This document shows, piece after piece, positions 56,515 to 64,000 of a stretch of 64,000 nt of DNA; within the stretch, counting starts at the first letter, position 1, and every line of letters begins with the position of its first letter. Under the pieces are notes generated by a model. The model saw only the letters and a list, made by a program, of their open reading frames with translations. It had not been told where the DNA came from and did not search any database. The stretch is taken from assembly GCA_021781535.1 (NCBI GenBank), contig JAJXWO010000012.1, positions 1 through 64,000 of the forward strand, written 5' to 3'. This stretch comes from Deltaproteobacteria bacterium. GTDB taxonomy: Bacteria; Desulfobacterota; Desulfuromonadia; Geobacterales; Pseudopelobacteraceae. Position numbers and translations under genes: made by a program.

Positions 56515-57771
56515 CTATTCCCGTATCTGGCCGTCACCATAGACGATGAACTTGGTGGTGGTCAGATCCTCCAGTCCCATCGGGCCGAAGGAATGCAATT
56601 TGGTGGTGGAGATGCCGATTTCGGCCCCCAGGCCAAGCTGGCCGCCATCGGCAAAGCGGGTCGACGCATTGACCATCACACAGGAGGAGTTTACCTCGCG
56701 GATGAAGCGCTGCGCACGACCATAGTCACTGGTGATGATCGATTCAGTGTGCAGAGAGCAGTAACGGTTGATGTGGTCGATAGCGGCATCAATATCGTCA
56801 ACCACCCGGCAGGCCAGGATCAATTCAAGATATTCCGCATGCCAATCCGCTTCCGTGGCCGGCTTCGCCTGCGGTGCGTAGCCGCAGAAAGCTTCATCGC
56901 CGCGCAATTCCACGTCGAGTGCAGACAGCGTAGCGGCAATTCTCGGGATGAATTCTGCCGCAATATCCCTATGGATCAGGAGCGTTTCCAATGCGTTGCA
57001 GACGCCGGGGCGCTGTGTCTTGCTGTTGACAATTATCTGTTCGGCCTTGTCGAAATCAGCTGACTGGTCGACAAAGATGTGGCAGACCCCCTTATAATGT
57101 TTGATTACCGGGATGCGTGAATTCTCCACCACAAACCGGATCAGGCTTTCGCCACCACGTGGGATGATCAGGTCGATGGACTCTTCCTGCTTGAGCATTT
57201 CCAGCACCCCTTCACGCTCGGTAAAAGGGATCAACGATAGTGCTGCCGGGGGGATACCCATCTCTTTCAGCACATTCCGGAGGATCCCGGCAATGGCCAC
57301 ATTTGAATTGATCGCTTCGGAACCACCGCGCAAGACCACGGCATTACCGGCCTTGAGGCAGAGGGCCGCGGCATCTGCAGTTACGTTCGGTCGCGACTCG
57401 TAGATAATCCCTATCGTGCCGAGTGGAATCCGCATCTTGCCAACCATCAGTTCATTGGGGCGTTTCCACATTTTTGTCACTTCGCCGACAGGATCCGGAA
57501 GGGTGGCGACCTCGCGCAGAGCATTGGCAATTCCGCGGATACGACCTTCATCGAGCATCAGACGGTCCAGCATGGCCGGTGAAAGCCCTTTTTGACGACC
57601 GGCTTCAAGATCTTTCCGGTTCTCCGCGATCAGAACTGAAACTGCATGCTCAAGAGCAGTGGCCATTTTCAGCAGCATATCATTTTTGACAGCGGCTGAT
57701 AGGCGCGCCATGGCCAATGAGGCCTGGCGGGCATCCTGCGCGATTTTTACGACCTTTTCAGTAATACTCAC
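56515..57771 (-). CDS. proA: Gamma-glutamyl phosphate reductase
   Basis: ProA reduces gamma-glutamyl phosphate with NADPH to glutamate semialdehyde in proline synthesis. The 418-residue aldehyde-dehydrogenase-type enzyme has IPLGTIGIIYESRPNVT, CLKAGNAVVLRGGSEA, LIIPRGGESLIRFV, the catalytic Cys in QRPGVCNALETLL and NASTRFADGGQLGLGAEIGI. A GTG start at 57771 with GGAG eight bases upstream is used. proB is not adjacent. Followed by a terminator. Confidence 0.97.
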   Translation of the reverse strand: MSITEKVVKIAQDARQASLAMARLSAAVKNDMLLKMATALEHAVSVLIAENRKDLEAGRQKGLSPAMLDRLMLDEGRIRGIANALREVATLPDPVGEVTKMWKRPNELMVGKMRIPLGTIGIIYESRPNVTADAAALCLKAGNAVVLRGGSEAINSNVAIAGILRNVLKEMGIPPAALSLIPFTEREGVLEMLKQEESIDLIIPRGGESLIRFVVENSRIPVIKHYKGVCHIFVDQSADFDKAEQIIVNSKTQRPGVCNALETLLIHRDIAAEFIPRIAATLSALDVELRGDEAFCGYAPQAKPATEADWHAEYLELILACRVVDDIDAAIDHINRYCSLHTESIITSDYGRAQRFIREVNSSCVMVNASTRFADGGQLGLGAEIGISTTKLHSFGPMGLEDLTTTKFIVYGDGQIRE

Positions 57772-57934
57772 AATGTCAGCTCCGACGCATAAAATAATTT
57801 CAGGTAATTATTACCCAAAATTGCCCCGCCAGCAAGACAAATGAGCCAGTTGCGCGGCAAATGGCAAATTGTTCGGGGATAAAATTTCCGCATGCGGATT
57901 GACACCGGCGGTGCCCAATGCTACAAGAACCGGA

Positions 57935-59206
57935 ATGAATCCCATTTTTTCAAAATTCAGGCCGATCCGGCATAGTAGCATCCTCTTCTGCGCATGCGCG
58001 GTGCTGCTGGCCGGGTGTACCAGCTACATACCACGTAAAGATTTACTCCTGCCTCTGACCGGCGATTCCGCAGACGACAAGATAAAACTGGTTACGATTC
58101 CGCTGCCGGTGATCGCGTCAAGCCCCAATGAGGGGATCACGTCCGGAGCTCTGACGGCATTTCTTGCTCATAACAGGAAGGATGAGGTCACAACACTGGT
58201 CGCTCCCCAGGTGACTTACAACAACAATTTCGGCGTTACCGCATCGCTGTATGGCGCCTTCTATCCGACCCCCGAGCGGAACATTGAAACCAACCTCTCC
58301 CAGTCCGCCAAAGTAAATCATGATTACGAACTTCGGGTCAGGGATACTTCTCTGCTCGGCAAAAAACTTGAATTGAACGGATTCATCTTCAAGCTGTCTG
58401 ACGGTTCTTCACGCTTCTTCGGTTTTAACGCCAACAGTTCGCAACAGATGGAAACAAATTATGCCAATGATGAACTCGGCTATACCATCTCCGCCGGCTA
58501 CCAAATCGGGCCACACTATCAGATTACCGTTGGGGATCGTTTTCGTGATGTCAACATCCGCAGGGGAGCTTTTGAACGTCTTCCGTATATCAAGGACAAG
58601 TTTTCGTTGGCAACCGTGCCGGGTATTGACGGTTTTACGACTCATGCCATGCGTATTTCGCTGGTATACAGTACGCTTGACAATCGGGAGACTCCCACGT
58701 ATGGCGGTTATGCCCGCTTTACGTTCGAGCCGACAGTGAGGGCCTTGGGGGGAGCAGCCGATTACCGGCATTACGAAGTTGAAACCAAGGGGTTCATTCC
58801 TCTCGATAATGCACGGTATATCAGCGTGTTCCGCCTGATGTATAATCAGACCCTTGGTGCCGATGTCCCGTTTCTGGAACAAAGTATCCTGGGGGGGGAA
58901 TCCAGCCTGCGGGGATTCGGCCGTAACCGCTTCATCGACAACAGCTATCTGCTCTGCAATCTCGAAGAGCGTATCCTGCTCTTCCGCTGGGAGGTATTCG
59001 GCGTGACCGCAGACTGGGAGGTAGCGCCGTTTCTTGATTTGGGAGCGGTGATGGAGTCGTTGGACAAGGCAAAAAGTTCTGACTTCGAGCTTAACCCCGG
59101 AGTCGGTTTCCGCGCAATTGTACGCCCGAATATAATCGGCAGGGTGGACGTAGGATTAGGCAAGGATGGCCCGGCTGTGTTTGTCGGATTAGGGTACCCA
59201 TTTTAG
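57935..59206 (+). CDS. Surface antigen (D15/BamA-type) outer membrane protein
   Basis: A 423-residue outer membrane protein with a lipobox-like signal sequence (ILFCACAVLLAGCTSY), so it may be a lipidated barrel. The remainder resembles the C-terminal barrel of the bacterial surface antigen family, without POTRA domains: PVIASSPNEGITSGALTAFLA, LDNRETPTYGGYARFTFEP, LGGESSLRGFGRNRFIDN, and a final Phe (GLGYPF). The loop LRGFGRNRF corresponds to the conserved R-G-F motif of loop 6 in BamA relatives. The start at 57935 has a weak ribosome site; an upstream in-frame start would add 22 residues. Function unknown. Confidence 0.82.
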   Translation: MNPIFSKFRPIRHSSILFCACAVLLAGCTSYIPRKDLLLPLTGDSADDKIKLVTIPLPVIASSPNEGITSGALTAFLAHNRKDEVTTLVAPQVTYNNNFGVTASLYGAFYPTPERNIETNLSQSAKVNHDYELRVRDTSLLGKKLELNGFIFKLSDGSSRFFGFNANSSQQMETNYANDELGYTISAGYQIGPHYQITVGDRFRDVNIRRGAFERLPYIKDKFSLATVPGIDGFTTHAMRISLVYSTLDNRETPTYGGYARFTFEPTVRALGGAADYRHYEVETKGFIPLDNARYISVFRLMYNQTLGADVPFLEQSILGGESSLRGFGRNRFIDNSYLLCNLEERILLFRWEVFGVTADWEVAPFLDLGAVMESLDKAKSSDFELNPGVGFRAIVRPNIIGRVDVGLGKDGPAVFVGLGYPF

Positions 59207-59240
59207 CACATCAAATTATAGCCCGCATAATTGGTACAGA

Positions 59241-60626
59241 CTATCTTGAGCGCTTATCCGGACGTTCGATCGCAAACTTGTCCAGACGATATTGCAGGGT
59301 TTTATAGCTCATCCCCAACAGAGGCGCAGCTTTGCCGATCACCCATTCCGCCCGTTCCATCGCCTTAACGATCAGCCCCTTTTCGAGCGCCTCAAAATCA
59401 ATGCCCTCTGCCGGAAGATCAAAATTAACGCCGCCGGTCAATGAGCCGCATGCCGTGATCTCGGTCGGAAGGTCGTCCGGTTCAATATAGTTGCTTTCCG
59501 CCATCAGAATCGAGCGTTCGATCACCGATTCCAGTTGCCGGACGTTACCGGGCCACCTGTAGTTAACCAACAGTTTCAGCGCCTGTTTCGAGATGCCGGC
59601 CATGGCAATCCCCGCCTCCTTGCTGTATTTTTCGAGGAAAAATTCCGCCAAAGTCTTGATGTCGCTCCCCCGCTCACGCAAAGGGGGGAGATTAACGCGG
59701 ATGACATTCAACCGGTAGAACAGATCCTCCCGGAAGGTCCCTTTTTTTATCGCCTGTTCCAGATCCTTGTTGGTCGCCGAGATCAATCGTACGTCCAGAC
59801 CTATATTGGCCTTGCCTCCCACCCGGCGGATCTCCTTTTCCTGAATGGCCCGCAGCAACTTGGCCTGCATGGCAACATTCATCTCGCCGATTTCATCCAG
59901 AAATACCGTGCCGTCGTTGGCCGCCTCGAAGATGCCGATCTCACGGGTGTTGGCGCCGGTAAAGCTCCCTTTTTCGTGGCCGAACAGCTCGCTTTCAATC
60001 AGAGTTTCCGGGATGGCGGCACAGTTGATCGCGATAAATGGATTGTCACGGCGGGGGCTTCCTTCGTGAATCGCCCGGGCAATCAATTCTTTTCCGGTCC
60101 CGGATTCCCCCACGATCAGGACGGTTGAATTAGAAGGAGCAACCTTGGTAATAACCCTGAAAACTTCCCTCATTTTAGGATGTTCACCCTGCATATTAGG
60201 GATTGTTGCAATCGATTGAACCCGTTTTTGCAACACCCGGTTTTCACGCACCAAACCGATACGCTCGAAGGCCCGCATCAGGGTCAGTACCAGATTGTCG
60301 CGATCCAGCGGTTTTTCGAGATAGTCAAAGGCACCTTTGCGCATCGCTTCCACCGCCGAATCAACAGAACCGTGAGCCGTCATCATAATGATGCATTGCT
60401 GCGGATCGTCGGCAAGGACCGCATCCAGCAGATCAAGCCCGCTCTGCCCCTGCATCTTGAGATCGGTTATGATCAGATCAAACTCGCGCTTTTCCAGCTG
60501 CGCCAGAGCCTCGCGCACGCCGGGCACATCAACGATATCGTACCCTTCTTTATTCAGAATCAGGTTGAGGATATCGCGCTGGCCTTTTTCATCATCAACA
60601 ATCAGTATGCTGCCCTTATTTGTCAT
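59241..60626 (-). CDS. NtrC-family sigma-54-dependent response regulator
   Basis: A 461-residue activator: receiver domain with phospho-acceptor Asp55 (LIITDLKMQG), AAA+ domain with Walker A GESGTGKE, the sigma-54 contact loop ESELFGHEKGSFTGA (Ser for Ala, GSFTGA), Walker B GTVFLDEIGEM, and a Fis-type HTH (APLLGMSYKTLQYRLDKF). Paired with the upstream kinase gene 18 bp away. Two sigma-54 promoters in the window are possible but unproven targets. Confidence 0.96.
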   Translation of the reverse strand: MTNKGSILIVDDEKGQRDILNLILNKEGYDIVDVPGVREALAQLEKREFDLIITDLKMQGQSGLDLLDAVLADDPQQCIIMMTAHGSVDSAVEAMRKGAFDYLEKPLDRDNLVLTLMRAFERIGLVRENRVLQKRVQSIATIPNMQGEHPKMREVFRVITKVAPSNSTVLIVGESGTGKELIARAIHEGSPRRDNPFIAINCAAIPETLIESELFGHEKGSFTGANTREIGIFEAANDGTVFLDEIGEMNVAMQAKLLRAIQEKEIRRVGGKANIGLDVRLISATNKDLEQAIKKGTFREDLFYRLNVIRVNLPPLRERGSDIKTLAEFFLEKYSKEAGIAMAGISKQALKLLVNYRWPGNVRQLESVIERSILMAESNYIEPDDLPTEITACGSLTGGVNFDLPAEGIDFEALEKGLIVKAMERAEWVIGKAAPLLGMSYKTLQYRLDKFAIERPDKRSR

Positions 60627-60644
60627 GGTTCCTCTATCGTCATG

Positions 60645-62057
60645 TCAGGTTTCTGTCGGCTGCAACGGCAGCGAAACGGAAAAGGTCGTTCCGGTGCCAA
60701 TGGTGCTTTCAACCTCTATCTTCCCGCCATGCTCCTTGATGATCCGTTCGGTAATAGCAAGCCCCAAACCGATGCCGACATCTTTGGTGGTGAAATAGGG
60801 CTGGAATATTTTGCCGACATCCTCCGGAGCTATGCCGTTCCCTTGGTCGTCGAAGGTCAGTTTTACCACTCCACCTTCAAGCCGCGCCCCCAGAGTAATC
60901 GTACCGCCATCCGGCATAGCCTGGGAAGCATTCGTGACGAAGTTGAGAATGCAGTTACGAAACAACTCTCCATCAATCCAGAGCGGCGGCAGATCAGACG
61001 GTATCTGCAGGTCGACACCAATATGCTGCTCGGTTAATCGGTCCTCCAATACCGGCAGCACTTTTGCCAGCAGTTCCCGATACTCGACCTTTGTCCGGCG
61101 CAGCTTGAGCGGCCGGCCATAGTTCATGAAGTTCACCACCATATAATTTGCGCGGCGCACTTCTTCTTTGATCTTATCTGTCAGCTCTTCCAGCTCGGAA
61201 CAGTTGTTGCCGCACCGGGGAAGCATCTCGGCTTTGAGGTGATCAATCGCCAGACTGATGTAGTTAAGCGGATTCCGGATCTCGTGGGCAATACCTGATG
61301 CCAGTTGCCCAACCCGTGAGAGGTGTTCTGCCTCATAGAGGCGTTTCTCCAGCGCTTCACGTTCACGCAGCTTTTCAACCATGCTGTTGAAGCCTTTTGC
61401 CATCTCTCCGATCTCGTCATTGCTTTCCACCGGTATGGTCACCGACAGGTCGCCGGCCGAGATCCGCTTGAAGTCATCCACCAGGTTTCTGATCGGAGTC
61501 GTATATCGCTGGGCAAGAAAGACAATCAGTGCGATGCCGACGGCGAAAACCATGCCGGTTGCAAACAGGCGACGGACAAAATTAGCCCGCTGTATATCAT
61601 GAATATTGTCCATCAACATGTTAATCTGAACAAAGCCCAACTGCTCGTCTCCCACAATAACCGGCACAACAACTTCATACTGCTTCTGGGAGAGCATTGC
61701 TCCGCTAACATGGCGATGAACCGCGTGAATCCCTTTTTCCAATTTTTTGAGTTCGCGCTTTTTACCGATCTGACCAGGATCGGACGAGTCGATAATCTCC
61801 CCTTCCGTATTGTAAATATTGATTTCGTTTATACCCTTTTCGCGGGCTTTGGTTAAATAATCCGTCAGGCTGGAGGTCTCGGCATCGGAGGTAAGGTCCT
61901 CAATGCTCATTTGAATCGCTTTGGATATCTCTTGGGAACTATTCTGGATTTCGTTCACCAGAGCGTTCTGGGCAGACTGGTTAAGGATGAAGAGTGTCAG
62001 CAGGGCCAGCATAAACATCGACAGCATAATTATAATCAGCTTGATATTAAGTTTCAT
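60645..62057 (-). CDS. Membrane sensor histidine kinase
   Basis: A 470-residue NtrB-like kinase with an N-terminal membrane helix (IKLIIIMLSMFMLALLTLFIL), a periplasmic region to about 150, a second helix, a HAMP linker (YTTPIRNLVDDFKRISAGDL), HisKA with GIAHEIRNPLNYISLAI and HATPase_c (NCILNFVTNASQAM, DQGNGI, GIGLGLAITERIIKEHGG). The ATG at 62057 starts directly with the membrane helix; an open frame extending 27 codons upstream is unlikely. It forms an operon with the NtrC-type regulator; the signal is unknown. Confidence 0.93.
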   Translation of the reverse strand: MKLNIKLIIIMLSMFMLALLTLFILNQSAQNALVNEIQNSSQEISKAIQMSIEDLTSDAETSSLTDYLTKAREKGINEINIYNTEGEIIDSSDPGQIGKKRELKKLEKGIHAVHRHVSGAMLSQKQYEVVVPVIVGDEQLGFVQINMLMDNIHDIQRANFVRRLFATGMVFAVGIALIVFLAQRYTTPIRNLVDDFKRISAGDLSVTIPVESNDEIGEMAKGFNSMVEKLREREALEKRLYEAEHLSRVGQLASGIAHEIRNPLNYISLAIDHLKAEMLPRCGNNCSELEELTDKIKEEVRRANYMVVNFMNYGRPLKLRRTKVEYRELLAKVLPVLEDRLTEQHIGVDLQIPSDLPPLWIDGELFRNCILNFVTNASQAMPDGGTITLGARLEGGVVKLTFDDQGNGIAPEDVGKIFQPYFTTKDVGIGLGLAITERIIKEHGGKIEVESTIGTGTTFSVSLPLQPTET

Positions 62058-62076
62058 GGGTGCCTTTAAAAGCGGC

Positions 62077-62132
62077 CCCCCACCCGTTACTGTCCGTTTG
62101 AAAGCACCTGGTTTTAGCAAAATGGGTGGGGG
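62077..62132 (-). terminator. Long-loop hairpin between rimO and the sensor kinase gene
   Basis: CCCCCACCC and GGGTGGGGG are perfect 9-bp arms around a 38-nt loop, about 20 bp upstream of the kinase ATG. It may be a weak terminator, a leader structure or a site for a regulator; the following T-run is short. Confidence 0.4.
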
Positions 62133-62153
62133 TAGCACGTTGGTGACGTTACA

Positions 62154-63500
62154 TTACTCCACCATCTCACCGATCAGATCATAGTCAGATGAGTCGGTAA
62201 TTTTGAGCGTGATGATGGCTCCAATGTCTGCTGTTCCGGAGGTGATGTAGACCTGCCCGTCGATGTCAGGGGCCTGGCGTGATGAGCGCCCCTTGAGCAG
62301 CAGTTCGGTTTCCTCGCTGTACCCTTCCACTATAACCTGTTCCGTTGTCCCGATCAAAGTGCGGTTGTGGCGGAAGGAAAGCCGCGCCTGGGTACGCATC
62401 AGCTTGCGGTAGCGTTCCCGTTTGACCCGTTCGGACACCTGATCCGGCATTTCTGCCGCTGGAGTGCCTTCTTCCCGTGAATAGCAGAATACACCCAGCC
62501 GGTCGAAGCGGGTCTGTTCAACAAAGTGGGTCAGGGTGGCAAAGTCTTCAAGAGTTTCCCCCGGAAAACCAACAATCAGTGACGTACGCAAGGCAATTCC
62601 GGGAATTTCGCTCCTGAGCTTGAAGATCAGATCACGAATCTGCTGTTCTGAACTCCTCCGTTTCATCGCCTTCAGCACCCGATCGGAAATATGCTGGATC
62701 GGAATATCCAGGTACTTGCAGACCTTGGGCTCATCCCGTATCAGTGTAATCAGGCTGTCGGTAATCCCGTCAGGATAGGCGTAAAGCAGCCGTATCCACA
62801 GAAGGCCGTCAATCGCGGCCAGGCGCCGGACCAGCGTTTCCAGTGTTGTGCCGTCAGCCATGTCGCTGCCGTAACGGGTAATGTCCTGGGAGATGACATT
62901 GATCTCCTTGACTCCGCGGGCGACAAGCCGCTCCGCCTCGTCCACCAATGCGTCGACAGGCCGCGAACGATAGGCTCCCCGCAATGTGGGAATGATGCAG
63001 TACGAGCAGCAGTTTGAGCACCCTTCGCCGATTTTGAGGTACGAAAACCAGGCAGGCGAGGAGTTGAGACGCGGCAGTGTTTCGTCATAGATAAAATCGG
63101 GATCACCGATATAGCGGAGCTGTCCTTCAGTGCCGCTCTTTTCGGTCAGAATCTCGGCGATACGGGGATAGTCTCCGGTACCGATAAAAATATCGACTTC
63201 CGGCAACTCCTTGGCCAATTCTTCCTGGTAGCGCTGCGGGAGACAGCCGGATACGATCAGGGTATGACAGCGCCCGTCATGCTTCCGTTCGGCCAAATCA
63301 AGGATTGCATCGATACTCTCCTGTTTGGCTTCCTTGATGAATGAGCAGGTGTTGACGATGATGATATCGGCATCCTTCTCGTCGGTGGTGATCTCGTATT
63401 CCTGCTTCGAGAGTATCCCGAGCATGACTTCGGCATCAACCAGGTTTTTCGGGCAGCCAAGGCTGACCATGCTGACTTTCTGTTTTGCTTTTTCGCTCAA
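62154..63500 (-). CDS. rimO: Ribosomal protein S12 methylthiotransferase RimO
   Basis: RimO adds a methylthio group to Asp88-type of ribosomal protein S12 using two Fe-S clusters. The 448-residue protein has the UPF0004 cysteines ([20 protein letters not shown]), the radical SAM motif in [18 protein letters not shown] and a C-terminal TRAM domain ([24 protein letters not shown]). The TTG at 63500 (GAGGG upstream) gives the family N-terminus; the ATG at 63470 would remove ten residues. Gap to yajQ is 13 bp. Confidence 0.95.
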   Translation of the reverse strand: MSEKAKQKVSMVSLGCPKNLVDAEVMLGILSKQEYEITTDEKDADIIIVNTCSFIKEAKQESIDAILDLAERKHDGRCHTLIVSGCLPQRYQEELAKELPEVDIFIGTGDYPRIAEILTEKSGTEGQLRYIGDPDFIYDETLPRLNSSPAWFSYLKIGEGCSNCCSYCIIPTLRGAYRSRPVDALVDEAERLVARGVKEINVISQDITRYGSDMADGTTLETLVRRLAAIDGLLWIRLLYAYPDGITDSLITLIRDEPKVCKYLDIPIQHISDRVLKAMKRRSSEQQIRDLIFKLRSEIPGIALRTSLIVGFPGETLEDFATLTHFVEQTRFDRLGVFCYSREEGTPAAEMPDQVSERVKRERYRKLMRTQARLSFRHNRTLIGTTEQVIVEGYSEETELLLKGRSSRQAPDIDGQVYITSGTADIGAIITLKITDSSDYDLIGEMVE

Positions 63501-63513
63501 AATATCCCTCGTT

Positions 63514-63999
63514 CTACTCCCTGAAATTGGTAAACTGCATCTCGACATCAAGGTCTTTCCCTTTAAGTGCGGCAATAGCTTCCTGCAGATCGTCGCGATT
63601 CTTGCCGGTAACCCGCACCTGTTCATCCTGTATCTGGGCCTGCACCTTGAGTTTTGATTCCTTGATAACGGCAATGATCTCTTTGCCCTTCTCCTTGGAA
63701 ATGCCCTGCTGGACGGTGATAATCTGGCGTACCATGCCTCCCGACGCCTGTTCAACCTTGCCGTACTGCAGCGCCTTGATAGATATGTTGCGCTTCAAAA
63801 ACTTGGACTGCAGCACATCAATGACTGCCTTCAGTTTGTAATCATCATCCGCGAGTACTTTGACGGCATCCTTCTCAGGTGTGATGGTGCTCTTTGATCC
63901 CTTGAAATCATAGCGCTGGCTGATCTCTTTGGAAGCCTGAGTAACGGCATTGTCAACCTCCTGCATGTCAACCTTTGATACAATGTCAAATGACGGCAT
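63514..63999 (-). CDS. yajQ: YajQ-family nucleotide-binding protein
   Basis: A 161-residue YajQ/UPF0234 protein with two ferredoxin-like domains: [54 protein letters not shown] and [18 protein letters not shown]. Family members bind cyclic di-GMP in Xanthomonas and other nucleotides elsewhere; the ligand here is unknown. It starts at the window edge and precedes rimO in the same direction, 13 bp apart. Confidence 0.94.
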   Translation of the reverse strand: MPSFDIVSKVDMQEVDNAVTQASKEISQRYDFKGSKSTITPEKDAVKVLADDDYKLKAVIDVLQSKFLKRNISIKALQYGKVEQASGGMVRQIITVQQGISKEKGKEIIAVIKESKLKVQAQIQDEQVRVTGKNRDDLQEAIAALKGKDLDVEMQFTNFRE

Positions 64000-64000
64000 A

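Overview
The window reads like a chromosome segment from the Geobacter group (Geobacterales; Geobacter, Trichlorobacter or Pelobacter-propionicus-like). Pointers are a triheme c7-type cytochrome, a GEMM-I riboswitch with the residue typical of Geobacter cyclic-AMP-GMP sensors, HisZ next to PurA, a solitary GspG-type pseudopilin, sigma-54 promoters, and many two-component and roadblock-type regulators. Genes are dense and mostly housekeeping. No CRISPR array, rRNA, tRNA or intact insertion sequence was seen.

Left part (1-9700): a partial glutamate synthase large subunit gene (gltB) on the minus strand sits behind a good sigma-54 promoter. A decayed stretch follows (4.1-4.64 kb) with a piece of a UvrD-like helicase gene, transposon-end-like repeats and an IS3-type transposase remnant. 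Next is a minus-strand pair encoding an unrecognised 973-residue lipoprotein and a 491-residue outer-membrane beta-barrel. Its leader holds a GEMM-I riboswitch with A at the position that selects cyclic AMP-GMP, followed by an intrinsic terminator. This cyclic-dinucleotide-controlled surface pair is the best candidate for an undescribed system.

9.7-30 kb: a UvrD/PcrA helicase, a MATE exporter, purA-hisZ, a lipoprotein, a SAM-I riboswitch with metX-ttcA, flbD-motA-motB, a PilZ protein overlapping a BioD/DRTGG-type ATPase, a TPP riboswitch with thiS-thiG-thiE and a radical SAM gene, an acyl-CoA ligase and gltX.

30-43 kb: a broken sensor-kinase/GGDEF chimera, uvrB with a MutY-like glycosylase lacking the iron-sulfur cluster, cytochrome c7, gspG, ppdK, two cobalamin methyltransferase genes, and a NarL-type sensor/regulator pair.

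42.7-51.2 kb: a type IV pilus tip and minor pilin operon (small membrane protein, PilY1, FimU, PilV, PilW, PilX). It is preceded by a canonical sigma-54 promoter and two near-identical 21-bp direct repeats placed like an enhancer.

51.5-64 kb: typA, a PATAN/roadblock pair, a CoA-binding protein, a vapBC toxin-antitoxin pair whose promoter -10 lies inside a perfect palindrome, proA, a surface-antigen-type outer membrane protein, an NtrC-type two-component system, rimO and yajQ.

Several parts share a theme: second-messenger and surface control (GEMM riboswitch, PilZ, YajQ, GGDEF relic, pilus operon, outer-membrane proteins, flagellar motor). All calls come from reading the sequence. Promoters, RNA folds and starts are predictions.
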